The notes below the pieces were generated by a model. It was not told where the DNA came from and searched no databases. It saw only the letters and a program-made list of their open reading frames with translations. Below, in pieces: positions 1-6,597 of a stretch of DNA of 10,198 nucleotides (the stretch's first letter is position 1; the number at the start of each line of letters is the position of its first letter). The DNA is taken from NCBI GenBank assembly GCA_900771365.1, contig CAAGNU010000107.1, positions 1 through 10,198 on the forward strand, written 5' to 3'. Both the position numbers and the translations under genes were made by a program. Source of the stretch: Bacteroidales bacterium (lineage in GTDB: Bacteria; Bacteroidota; Bacteroidia; Bacteroidales; P3).

Positions 1-263
1 ACAGAATGTATTTCGGAGATAGGATGTTTGATAGGATTGTTTTGGCCGCGACGTCATACAAGCCTACTTTCAAGCACAGAACCTATGCTTCGGTACAATG
101 CGGATAATCATTATAATTTATGATTAAATTTATGGACAATTCATGCTCGAATATTCACTGGATATTCTCGTGTTTATCAAAATATTGAATTAACACGAAT
201 AATTAGAAGTCCCCATTAGCGATTTTCTTCTCTCAACAACTCGCTATGCTCCTATTTTCGGAA
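1..263. other. AT-rich intergenic stretch beyond uvrB; possible gene tail at the left edge
   Basis: This stretch lies downstream of uvrB and holds no gene I can support. Two plus-strand frames are open from the left edge, one to a TGA at 121-123 and one to a TAA at 105-107. Either could be the 3' end of a gene outside the window, but neither translation is recognisable. Two weak inverted repeats are visible: TCGTGTT (168-174) with AACACGA (192-198), and TAGCGA (217-222) with TCGCTA (241-246). Neither is followed by a U-tract in the uvrB transcript direction, so I do not call a terminator. Confidence 0.4.
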
Positions 264-2462
264 TCAGCGGGCGGTCTCCAAGGCTTGCTGCATGGCGCGG
301 ATCTGGTCGCGGTATTTCGCGGCAGCGAGGAAGTCCATCTCTTTGGCGGCCTGCTGCATCTTGCGCTGGGCTTCGCGTATCTCTTTGCGCAGCTGTGCCT
401 GCGTCTTGTTGCACCACTGTAGGTCGGGCTCTTCGGCACCAGCATTTGATTGAGAATTTTGGCGAGTGCTGCTATCCCCGGGTTCGGAACAGGCGGACAG
501 AAGGACTACTTTGTGGCTTTCGGCGTGTGTGTCGGTGTGGCGATTAGGCTTGTCTCCGTCGTGCGCAGGGGTGTTGAGGGCGTAGGGCGAGGCGGCAATA
601 TTGGGGATGTTCGGCGGCTCGGGGACCTTCATCTCATAGTGTTCTTCAGCGGCGCGTTCGATGACGCTGGTGGAGCCGAGGATGGACTCGGTGCTCTTGA
701 CAATCTGGTGGGGCACGATGCCATGCTGGAGGTTGTAGCGTATCTGTTTCTCGCGATGGCGGTTGGTCTCGTCGATGGCACGCTGCATGCTGCCGGTGAT
801 GGTGTCGCCGTAGAGGATGGCTTTGCTGTGCACGTTGCGCGCGGCACGGCCGATGGTCTGGATGAGGGCGCGGTCGCTGCGGAGGAAGCCCTCTTTGTCG
901 GCGTCGAGTATGGCAACGAGGGAGACTTCGGGAAGGTCGAGGCCTTCGCGCAAGAGGTTGACGCCCACGAGGACGTCGAACACGCCCATGCGGAGGTCGC
1001 GCATGATTTCGACACGCTCAAGGGTATCGACGTCGGAGTGGATGTATTTGCTGCGGATGCCGAGGTTGATGAGGTAGGAAGTCATCTCTTCGGCCATGCG
1101 TTTGGTGAGGGTGGTGACGAGGACGCGCTCGTTCTTGGCCACGGTCTTCTCTATCTCGTCCAGCAGGTCGTCAACCTGGCTGACGGCGGGACGCACCTCT
1201 ACCACGGGGTCGAGGAGACCCGTGGGTCGGATGACTTGTTCGACGACCACGCCTTCGGCCTCGGCGAGCTCGTATTGGGCAGGGGTGGCGGAGATGTAGA
1301 TGGTCTGGCCGGTGATGTCGTAGAATTCTTCGTATTTGAGTGGACGGTTATCGAGGGCGGAGGGGAGGCGGAAGCCGTATTCGACCAGGGAGGTCTTGCG
1401 GGAGCGGTCGCCGCCGTACATGGCGCCAATCTGTGGCACGGTGACGTGGCTCTCGTCGATGACGAGGAGGAAGTCTTTGGGGAAATAGTCGATGAGGCAG
1501 AAGGGGCGGCTGCCCTCTTTGCGACCGTCGAAGTAGCGCGAGTAGTTCTCAATGCCGGAGCAGTAGCCGAGTTCCTGAATCATCTCGATGTCGTAGTTGA
1601 CGCGCTCTTCGAGGCGTTTGGCTTCGAGGCTTTTGTCGATGGAGAGGAAGTAGTCGCGCCGCTCGAACATGTCGGTCTGAATCTGATGGAGGGCGTCGGC
1701 CATGGTGTCCTTGGAGGTGAGGAAGTTGGAGGCGGGGTAGATGGTGATGGTGTCGAAGGTCTCAATCTTGTGTCCGCTGACGGGGTCGAAGCTTTCGAGG
1801 CTTTCAATCTCGTCGTCCCAGAAGCATACGCGGAAGCAGAAGTCGGCGAAGGAAGGAAAAATATCGACGGTGTCGCCCTTCACGCGGAAGCGGCCGTTGA
1901 TGAACTCGATCTCGTTGCGGACGTATTGTCCTTCGAGGAGTCGGAGGAGGAAGTCGTCGCGGGTGATGCGGTCGCCCACTTTGACCTCTATGGTGCCGCG
2001 CTTGAACTCTTCGGGGTTGCCGATGCCGTAGATGCAGCTGACGGAGCAGACAACGATGACGTCGCGCCGGCCGCTGAGCAACGCTGAGGAGGCGCGGAGG
2101 CGCAGCTTGTCGAGGTCGTCGTTGATGGCCAGGTCTTTCTCAATGTAGGTGTTGGTGGCAGCGATGTAGGCCTCGGGCTGGTAGTAGTCGTAGTAGGAGA
2201 CAAAATATTCGACGGCGTTGTTCGGGAAGAACTGCTTGAACTCGCCGTAGAGCTGTGCCGCAAGGGTCTTGTTGTGGCTCATGACGAGGGTGGGACGGTT
2301 GAGTTGCGCGATGACGTTGGCCACGGTGAAGGTCTTGCCGCTGCCCGTCACGCCTTGCAGCACCTGGGCACGCTGCCCATTGCGCACACCTTCAACAAGC
2401 TGGCGTATGGCCTCGGGCTGGTCGCCCATGGGGGCAAATTTGGATTGGAGATCGAAAGGCAC
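264..2462 (-). CDS. uvrB: UvrABC excinuclease subunit B with a long, unusual linker before the UVR domain
   Basis: UvrB is the damage-verifying DNA helicase of bacterial nucleotide excision repair. It is loaded by UvrA and recruits UvrC for incision. The 732 residues show Walker A GVTGSGKT (38-45), the aromatic beta-hairpin around YYDYYQPEAY (90-99) that probes DNA, DESH (336-339), SATP (391-394), EGLDLPEVSLV (506-516) and motif VI QTIGRAARN (535-543). A C-terminal UVR domain (about 686-722) binds UvrC/UvrA. The start is GTG at 2460-2462. No ATG occurs in frame upstream before the stop near 2559, and the first internal ATG (Met12) would cut off the conserved N-terminal FxLxSxFxP block. The protein is longer than the usual roughly 670 residues because residues about 610-685 form a polar, low-complexity linker rich in His, Ser, Asn and Asp. 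The gene lies about 100 bp after the FAD dehydrogenase and no strong terminator follows it. The family call is essentially certain. Confidence 0.98.
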   Translation of the reverse strand: MPFDLQSKFAPMGDQPEAIRQLVEGVRNGQRAQVLQGVTGSGKTFTVANVIAQLNRPTLVMSHNKTLAAQLYGEFKQFFPNNAVEYFVSYYDYYQPEAYIAATNTYIEKDLAINDDLDKLRLRASSALLSGRRDVIVVCSVSCIYGIGNPEEFKRGTIEVKVGDRITRDDFLLRLLEGQYVRNEIEFINGRFRVKGDTVDIFPSFADFCFRVCFWDDEIESLESFDPVSGHKIETFDTITIYPASNFLTSKDTMADALHQIQTDMFERRDYFLSIDKSLEAKRLEERVNYDIEMIQELGYCSGIENYSRYFDGRKEGSRPFCLIDYFPKDFLLVIDESHVTVPQIGAMYGGDRSRKTSLVEYGFRLPSALDNRPLKYEEFYDITGQTIYISATPAQYELAEAEGVVVEQVIRPTGLLDPVVEVRPAVSQVDDLLDEIEKTVAKNERVLVTTLTKRMAEEMTSYLINLGIRSKYIHSDVDTLERVEIMRDLRMGVFDVLVGVNLLREGLDLPEVSLVAILDADKEGFLRSDRALIQTIGRAARNVHSKAILYGDTITGSMQRAIDETNRHREKQIRYNLQHGIVPHQIVKSTESILGSTSVIERAAEEHYEMKVPEPPNIPNIAASPYALNTPAHDGDKPNRHTDTHAESHKVVLLSACSEPGDSSTRQNSQSNAGAEEPDLQWCNKTQAQLRKEIREAQRKMQQAAKEMDFLAAAKYRDQIRAMQQALETAR

Positions 2463-2470
2463 TTTTCTTA

Positions 2471-2490
2471 ATTGAGAATTGAGAATTGGG
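2471..2490. repeat. Heptad tandem repeat (unit ATTGAGA) just upstream of the uvrB start
   Basis: Two exact copies of ATTGAGA (2471-2477 and 2478-2484) are followed by a degenerate third unit, ATTGGGC. The array begins 9 nt upstream of the uvrB GTG codon, so it occupies the ribosome-binding region of that mRNA. On the uvrB strand the unit reads TCTCAAT and contains no stop codon. Confidence 0.7.
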
Positions 2491-2518
2491 CGGAAGCCGG
2501 TTGAGTAATTAATAATGA

Positions 2519-2546
2519 GTAGAGACGTAGCGTGCCACGTCTGTAC
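2519..2546. repeat. Dispersed 28-nt palindrome, copy 1
   Basis: GTAGAGACGT (2519-2528) pairs with ACGTCTGTAC (2537-2546) with one mismatch, leaving an 8-nt loop. A second copy at 8321-8348 matches at 24 of 28 positions. An outer inverted repeat, AATAATG (2511-2517) with CATTATT (2557-2563), brackets this copy. It fills the gap between the FAD dehydrogenase and uvrB. No U-tract follows on either strand, so it is better read as a dispersed repeat than as an intrinsic terminator. Confidence 0.7.
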
Positions 2547-2560
2547 AGGCGGGAGCCATT

Positions 2561-2588
2561 ATTCAATATTCAATATTCATTATTCTAT
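2561..2588. repeat. Heptad tandem repeat (unit ATTCAAT) containing the stop codon of the FAD dehydrogenase gene
   Basis: There are four consecutive 7-nt units: ATTCAAT twice, then ATTCATT and ATTCTAT. The TGA stop of the flavoprotein gene (2563-2565) lies inside the first unit, and the last codons of that gene are written in the repeat. On the minus strand the unit reads ATTGAAT and contains TGA, so three or more copies put a stop in every frame. Confidence 0.75.
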
Positions 2589-4131
2589 TAATCACATTTA
2601 TTCCGTCCAGGGCGGAGGAGACTATGCCGCCAGCGTAGCCTGCGCCTTCACCGCAGGGATAGAGGCTGCGGAGCTGGGGGTGCTGGAGGCTCTCGTCGCG
2701 GGGAATGCGGACGGGCGAGCTGGTTCGACTCTCGACGGCGAGGACGCTGGCTTGGTCGGTGTAGAAGCCGTGCATCTTGCGGCCGAAGTCTTGCAGGCCT
2801 TGTTGCAGACACTGCACCACGAAGGGCGGCAGCAGTTCTTGCAAGGGCAGGTTGGCGGTCTGCCCGAGGTAGTTGCTGCGGTTGTTGTTCTGACTTGTGC
2901 GGCCTTGGCAGAAGTCGGTGAGCCGCTGTATGGGGGCTGTGATGCTGTTGCCGGCGGCTTGGAAGATGTGCCGCTCTACTTCTTGCTGGAAGCGAAGCAG
3001 GGCGAGGCATCCATATTGCCCATATTCGAGTACGTCACTGGGTGAGATGGTGACGGCGATGCCGCTATTGGCGAAAGGTGAGTTGCGTTTGGCGTTGCTC
3101 ATGCCGTTCACCACCTGCTGGCCGCCGTCTGTGGCTGCTGGCACGATGACACCGCCGGGACACATGCAGAAGGAGAAGACGCCGTGGCCTTCAACCTGCG
3201 TGGTGAGGCTGTAGGCCGCGGGGGGGAGGTATTGCATCACCTCGCGGCTGGGGTTGCGGTATTGTATGCTGTTGATGAGGCTCTGCGGGTGCTCGACACG
3301 GATGCCGAGGGCGAAGGGCTTGGCTTCGAGCAGCCAGCCGCAGCGGGCGAAGAGCTCGTAGATGTCGCGGGCGGAATGGCCCGTGGCGAGGATGACGGCC
3401 TGGCCGCAGTACTCGTTGCCCTCGCTGTCGCGCACGCCGCAGACATGAGTCTCGCCTTCGCACTCCTGCGTGACGAAATCGACCACGCGGGTGTTGAAAT
3501 GATATTCGCCGCCGTGCCCCTCGATGGTGGCACGCATGTTGGCGATGATGCCGCTGAGCTTGTCGGTCCCGATGTGGGCATGGGCATCAACGGCGATGGC
3601 GGGGTCGGCGCCGTGTTCGATGAAGCGGCGGATGACTTCCTGCACGTTGCCGCGTTTGGTGCTGCGGGTGTAGAGCTTGCCGTCGGAGTAGGTCCCTGCG
3701 CCGCCCTCGCCGAAGCACCAGTTGCTGTTGGGGTTGACCTGCTGGGTGCGGGCCAGCTGGGCGATGTCGGTGCGGCGCTCCTCAACAGGTTTGCCGCGCT
3801 CGATGATGACGGGCTTGAGCCCTACCTCTAAGGCACGCAGGGCGGCGAAGAGACCTGCGGGACCTGCACCGACGATGATGATGGCGGGCTTGTTGTGGCA
3901 GTCTTGGTAGTGGCCGCGGTAGTCGGGTTGCACGAAAGGTTCGCCGCAATACACCTCGGCGGTGGCATGATAAAGGATGCGGCCGCGACGCGAGTCGAGG
4001 CTGCGGCGGAGAATCTGGACATGCGTCACGTCCTGTCGTCCGACACCCACTTTGCGGGCTGCGGCCTCTTTGAGAAGCGTCTCGGTGCAGTATTCTTTCG
4101 GGGTAAAGTCTATGTCGATAAGGGTCTTCAT
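2563..4131 (-). CDS. FAD-dependent dehydrogenase/oxidoreductase, COG2509-like
   Basis: This 522-residue flavoprotein belongs to the widespread but poorly characterised COG2509 group of FAD-dependent dehydrogenases. Its substrate is unknown to me. The N-terminal ~80 residues form a basic extension typical of the group. The Rossmann dinucleotide motif GAGPAG is at 88-93, with the ribose-binding acidic residue E111 (IIERG). A glycine-rich block, WCFGEGGAGTYSDGKLYTR, spans 138-156. The second FAD-binding element ATGHSARD is at 249-256, GMSNAKRNSPFANSG at 343-357, and the C-terminal FAD motif CGEGAGYAGGIVSSALDG at 493-510. There is no signal peptide or membrane helix, so it is probably cytosolic. 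The start is ATG at 4129-4131. The last few residues are encoded by a heptad repeat, so this C-terminal tail may vary between strains. It has its own 191-bp upstream gap and may be co-transcribed with uvrB. Confidence 0.9.
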   Translation of the reverse strand: MKTLIDIDFTPKEYCTETLLKEAAARKVGVGRQDVTHVQILRRSLDSRRGRILYHATAEVYCGEPFVQPDYRGHYQDCHNKPAIIIVGAGPAGLFAALRALEVGLKPVIIERGKPVEERRTDIAQLARTQQVNPNSNWCFGEGGAGTYSDGKLYTRSTKRGNVQEVIRRFIEHGADPAIAVDAHAHIGTDKLSGIIANMRATIEGHGGEYHFNTRVVDFVTQECEGETHVCGVRDSEGNEYCGQAVILATGHSARDIYELFARCGWLLEAKPFALGIRVEHPQSLINSIQYRNPSREVMQYLPPAAYSLTTQVEGHGVFSFCMCPGGVIVPAATDGGQQVVNGMSNAKRNSPFANSGIAVTISPSDVLEYGQYGCLALLRFQQEVERHIFQAAGNSITAPIQRLTDFCQGRTSQNNNRSNYLGQTANLPLQELLPPFVVQCLQQGLQDFGRKMHGFYTDQASVLAVESRTSSPVRIPRDESLQHPQLRSLYPCGEGAGYAGGIVSSALDGINVINRIMNIEY

Positions 4132-4183
4132 CTTTTCCTGATTTGGAGAGTGGGAGGCGGGGTGTAACGGGTGTTTCGGAGTT

Positions 4184-4197
4184 TAGTTAAGAGTTAA
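4184..4197. repeat. Inverted partial copy of the TTAACTC heptad repeat
   Basis: AGTTAAGAGTTAA (4185-4197) is the exact reverse complement of TTAACTCTTAACT, which occurs at 4291-4303 and again at 4312-4324. The two arms lie within one intergenic gap and could pair across a loop of roughly 90 nt or more. The gap (4132-4322) shows no other gene or RNA that I recognise. Confidence 0.65.
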
Positions 4198-4290
4198 TAT
4201 GGGCATTCCGTTTCGTGGATGTTCTCGTTTTGGTTAAGAGATGTTTGTTTGGTTCAAAAACGGAGTGTCCTATTGATGAGGAATTGGTTC

Positions 4291-4324
4291 TTAACTCTTA
4301 ACTCTGCACTCTTAACTCTTAACT
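4291..4324. repeat. Heptad tandem repeat (unit TTAACTC), about five units, reaching the PorT-like stop codon
   Basis: The units at 4291, 4298 and 4312 are TTAACTC, the one at 4305 is the variant TGCACTC, and a truncated TTAACT begins at 4319. The TAG stop of the PorT-like gene (4323-4325) overlaps the last unit. The unit contains TAA on both strands (TTAACTC and GAGTTAA), so the array stops translation in all frames in either direction. Confidence 0.8.
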
Positions 4325-5039
4325 ATCCTTCAAAAGTAAATGAGAGCATAAAGGTTCGCGATTTGAAATCGGTGGTGGAGAGGGTGTAGTAGTCGTCGTC
4401 TGCCACGCGGAGGTCTATCATGCCGAAGGCCATCTTCAGCTCGATGGCGAACTTGACGTAGCGCAGGAAGACATCGAAGCCCACGCCAGCCGTATAACGG
4501 AGGTCGACGGGGTTGAGTCGGATAATCGATTCTTCGTTGTTGTTAAGGTTCTTGCGCAGTGAGGCAAAGTCGAATCCCCAGCTGGCTCCTGCCGTAAGGT
4601 AGGGACGGAAGTCGTTGTAACGCTTGGCGCGAAACTTGAACTCGACGGGAATCTCGCCATAGACCGACTCGACCGTGCGGCGCATGTCGTATTTCCAATG
4701 CGTAGAAGTGTAAGCTTCGGACCAGTTGAAGGCCATGTCGCGGCTGACGAGGGTGATGCCGGGGAGAAGGCGGAAGTTGAGGTAGTCGCCGAGGCGGAGG
4801 TCGCCGATTACGTTGATGTGGAAGCCGGGACTATAGTAGGATGTGGTGCCGAGAATGGTCTGGCGGATAGAGTCGGCCTCGGTGCAATGCAGGTCGAATT
4901 TTGACTGGGTATAACCCACCTGGATGCCGTAGTGCAGCTTGCGGTCGTCGAACCCGCCGAGGTGGGAGGGGCGGGTCTGGCAGAGGGCAGACTGGGTTGC
5001 GAGCAGCAGGAGTAGGAGGAAAAGGTGGCTACGTTTCAA
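4323..5039 (-). CDS. Outer-membrane beta-barrel protein, PorT-like (probable type IX secretion component)
   Basis: This 238-residue exported protein is predicted to be an outer-membrane beta-barrel of the porin/OMP_b-brl group. The N-terminus is a signal peptide: basic KR at 2-3, a run of leucines at 6-13, and probable cleavage near SALC|Q (about 21). No lipobox fits. The mature part shows alternating aromatic/polar strands and ends in FTFEG, a barrel-like C-terminus. The block FKFRAKRYNDFRPYLTAG (about 136-153) strongly recalls PorT/SprT, a T9SS barrel of about this length. I treat PorT as probable, not proven. The start is TTG at 5037-5039; no ATG occurs nearby in frame and TTG gives an intact signal peptide. 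It starts 26 nt after the asparaginase stop, so the two are likely co-transcribed. A T9SS-sorted adhesin lies 3.4 kb away. A generic porin-family protein is the alternative. Confidence 0.7.
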   Translation of the reverse strand: MKRSHLFLLLLLLATQSALCQTRPSHLGGFDDRKLHYGIQVGYTQSKFDLHCTEADSIRQTILGTTSYYSPGFHINVIGDLRLGDYLNFRLLPGITLVSRDMAFNWSEAYTSTHWKYDMRRTVESVYGEIPVEFKFRAKRYNDFRPYLTAGASWGFDFASLRKNLNNNEESIIRLNPVDLRYTAGVGFDVFLRYVKFAIELKMAFGMIDLRVADDDYYTLSTTDFKSRTFMLSFTFEG

Positions 5040-5065
5040 TGTCGTAAAAATTATATTGTTACAAA

Positions 5066-6103
5066 TTACAGCACCTCGGATTCGTCTATATTAAGGGTAA
5101 TCTCGCCGCGCAGAGAGGATTGGAGGCTCTTGCGCACATGGTCGTGGTCGTCGGGATAAAGGCCGAGGAGGTACATCATCTTGGTCACGGCGGCCTCGAT
5201 GGTGATATCACTACCCCCTATCACGCCGATACGGCTCAGCTCACAGCTGGCCTCGTACTGCCCCATAACCACGGCGCCAGCTTTGCACTGCGTGACGTTC
5301 AGCACCACGATGTCGCGGTCGATAGCCTCTTTCACTGCGTCGATAAACCACGGCTCTGTGGGTGCGTTGCCCGACCCAAAGGTCTCAATAATCACGCCAT
5401 GAAGATTCTCGGTATGCAGCACAGAGCGGACAATCTCGGGCGTGATGCCGGGAAAGAGTTTCAACACAACGATGTTGCGGTCGAACTTCTTGCGTACCTG
5501 CAGCGGCTTTGTGGGCTTGGGCATGAACAGATGCGGCTTGAAGCTGAAGTTGATGCCCGCTTTCACCAATGAGGGATAGTTATAGCTGCAGAAGGCGTCG
5601 AAGTTCTCCGCACTCACTTTGGTGCTTCGGTTTCCTCGGTAGAGGTGGTTTTCAAAGAAGAGGCATACTTCGGGGATGTAGGTCTCGCGGCAGGAGGCCA
5701 GCTCAAGGGCACAGATGATGTTCTCGCGGCCGTCGCTACGCAGTACGCCCATAGGCAGTTGGCTGCCTGTGAGGATGATGGGCTTGGAGAGGTTCTTGAA
5801 CATGAAGCTCAAAGCTGAGGCCGTGTAGGCCATCGTGTCCGTGCCGTGGAGGATGACGAAGCCGTCGTAGTTGTCGTACTGTTGCTCGATAATCTCGGCG
5901 AGGTCAATCCAGAACGAGGGCGTCATGTTGGAGGAATCGATGATATGCTCCATCTGGCAGGTGTCAATCTTGTAGGCACATCTATGAAGTTCAGGCACAA
6001 GGTCGTAGATATGGTCCATAGGGAAGGGCCTCAGTGAGCCGTTCTCTCCCTGTACCATGCCAATCGTGCCGCCAGTATAGACTATTAAAACTTTATTCAG
6101 CAT
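5066..6103 (-). CDS. ansA: Type I L-asparaginase
   Basis: The enzyme hydrolyses L-asparagine to L-aspartate and ammonia. At 345 residues without a signal peptide it matches the cytoplasmic type I (AnsA) class rather than the secreted type II class. The first catalytic threonine is T13 in YTGGTIG (9-15). DSSNM (56-60) supplies substrate-binding residues. HGTDTM (86-91) holds the second catalytic Thr-Asp pair (T88, D89), and a conserved lysine is near K162 in RGNRSTKVS. GSQLPMG (113-119) and the C-terminal block around IGVIGGSDITIEAAVTKM are also family-typical. The start is ATG at 6101-6103, preceded on the mRNA by a run of nine A residues (6113-6121), a leader type that suits translation without a Shine-Dalgarno site. 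The PorT-like gene follows 26 nt downstream. A long hairpin lies between it and the upstream thioesterase. Confidence 0.96.
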   Translation of the reverse strand: MLNKVLIVYTGGTIGMVQGENGSLRPFPMDHIYDLVPELHRCAYKIDTCQMEHIIDSSNMTPSFWIDLAEIIEQQYDNYDGFVILHGTDTMAYTASALSFMFKNLSKPIILTGSQLPMGVLRSDGRENIICALELASCRETYIPEVCLFFENHLYRGNRSTKVSAENFDAFCSYNYPSLVKAGINFSFKPHLFMPKPTKPLQVRKKFDRNIVVLKLFPGITPEIVRSVLHTENLHGVIIETFGSGNAPTEPWFIDAVKEAIDRDIVVLNVTQCKAGAVVMGQYEASCELSRIGVIGGSDITIEAAVTKMMYLLGLYPDDHDHVRKSLQSSLRGEITLNIDESEVL

Positions 6104-6132
6104 CGCGTTTGTGTTTTTTTTGTTGTGAAGTT

Positions 6133-6179
6133 TTGAGGATTAGTGCGCTGAGCCATACCTGGCTCAGCCTAATTCTCAA
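6133..6179. other. Long hairpin between the thioesterase and ansA genes
   Basis: GCTGAGCCA (6147-6155) and TGGCTCAGC (6160-6168) form a perfect 9-bp stem with a 4-nt loop. It is extended by TTGAGGATTAG (6133-6143) pairing with CTAATTCTCAA (6169-6179), with one mismatch and a 3-nt bulge (6144-6146). About 19 of 20 pairs match. In the direction of transcription the 3' flank is A-rich, not U-rich, so this is not a standard intrinsic terminator. It begins 2 nt after the thioesterase stop codon and could be an mRNA-stabilising or processing hairpin, or a factor-dependent stop. Confidence 0.7.
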
Positions 6180-6180
6180 G

Positions 6181-6591
6181 TCAATTGGACTCAAGTCCAG
6201 TTTGATAACGTGAGATTTGTTCTTTTATTGTGTCGGGAATGACGGCACTTGCGTGTGTGCTGCGGCTATAGCCGGCCATTACGGTGTGGCATTCTGCGCA
6301 GACCACCTTGGTGTCGCTGTTCACAACTTGCTGTTTCACAGTGAGGCTCTTGTTGCCGAAACGCTCGATGCCTGTGAGGACATGGACGTGGTCGTGGGCA
6401 CGAATCTGGCTGAGAAAATCCACCTCAAAATGCACCACCATCACGGTGAAGTCGCCCTCTTCGGGCGGCAGTCCGGCTGCGGTGAAGAATTCGGATTTCC
6501 CAAGGTCAAAAAATTCCATGATGACGGCGTTGTTGACGTGCCCCATCACGTCTACATCGTTAAATCTCAGTTGTATAGGTGTTTTATGCAT
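6181..6591 (-). CDS. Acyl-CoA thioesterase, 4HBT/YbgC-type hotdog fold
   Basis: This small 136-residue protein belongs to the 4-hydroxybenzoyl-CoA thioesterase-like group, whose members hydrolyse acyl-CoA or acyl-ACP thioesters and act as oligomers of hotdog domains. The signature RFNDVDVMGHVNNAVIMEF (9-27) contains the conserved D14, in the catalytic acid position of the family, and the GHVNN turn at the start of the long helix. No signal peptide or membrane helix is seen, so it should be cytosolic. Substrate chain length cannot be read from the sequence. The start is ATG at 6589-6591, only 6 nt after the histidine kinase stop, so it is the third gene of the two-component operon. Why an acyl thioesterase sits there is not clear; it may simply share the promoter, or may belong to a lipid or envelope response. 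Confidence 0.9.
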   Translation of the reverse strand: MHKTPIQLRFNDVDVMGHVNNAVIMEFFDLGKSEFFTAAGLPPEEGDFTVMVVHFEVDFLSQIRAHDHVHVLTGIERFGNKSLTVKQQVVNSDTKVVCAECHTVMAGYSRSTHASAVIPDTIKEQISRYQTGLESN

Positions 6592-6597
6592 AATGTG

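Noticed and set aside
1..123. 3' end of a plus-strand gene entering from the left edge
   Set aside because: Two different frames are open for 100-120 bases and neither peptide is recognisable, so I only mention it under the intergenic entry.
168..198. TCGTGTT/AACACGA inverted repeat as the uvrB terminator
   Set aside because: The 7-bp stem has a 17-nt loop and no U-tract on the uvrB strand.
450..2087. A 545-residue open frame on the plus strand, antisense to uvrB
   Set aside because: The translation is a low-complexity mix of Val, Gly, Asp, Glu and Ala without recognisable motifs. It is the expected mirror of a GC-biased coding strand, and uvrB is intact and unmistakable on the other strand.
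3184..3831. A 215-residue plus-strand open frame opposite the FAD dehydrogenase
   Set aside because: It has the same shadow composition and no motif, and it lies wholly inside a well-supported gene.
2561..4324. CRISPR array
   Set aside because: The repeats are 7 nt long and contiguous, with no spacers and no cas genes nearby.
4331..4338. TACTTTTG (minus strand) as a -7 element for the FAD dehydrogenase gene
   Set aside because: It fits TAnnTTTG but lies in the coding end of the PorT-like gene, about 200 bp from the start codon, without a matching -33 element.
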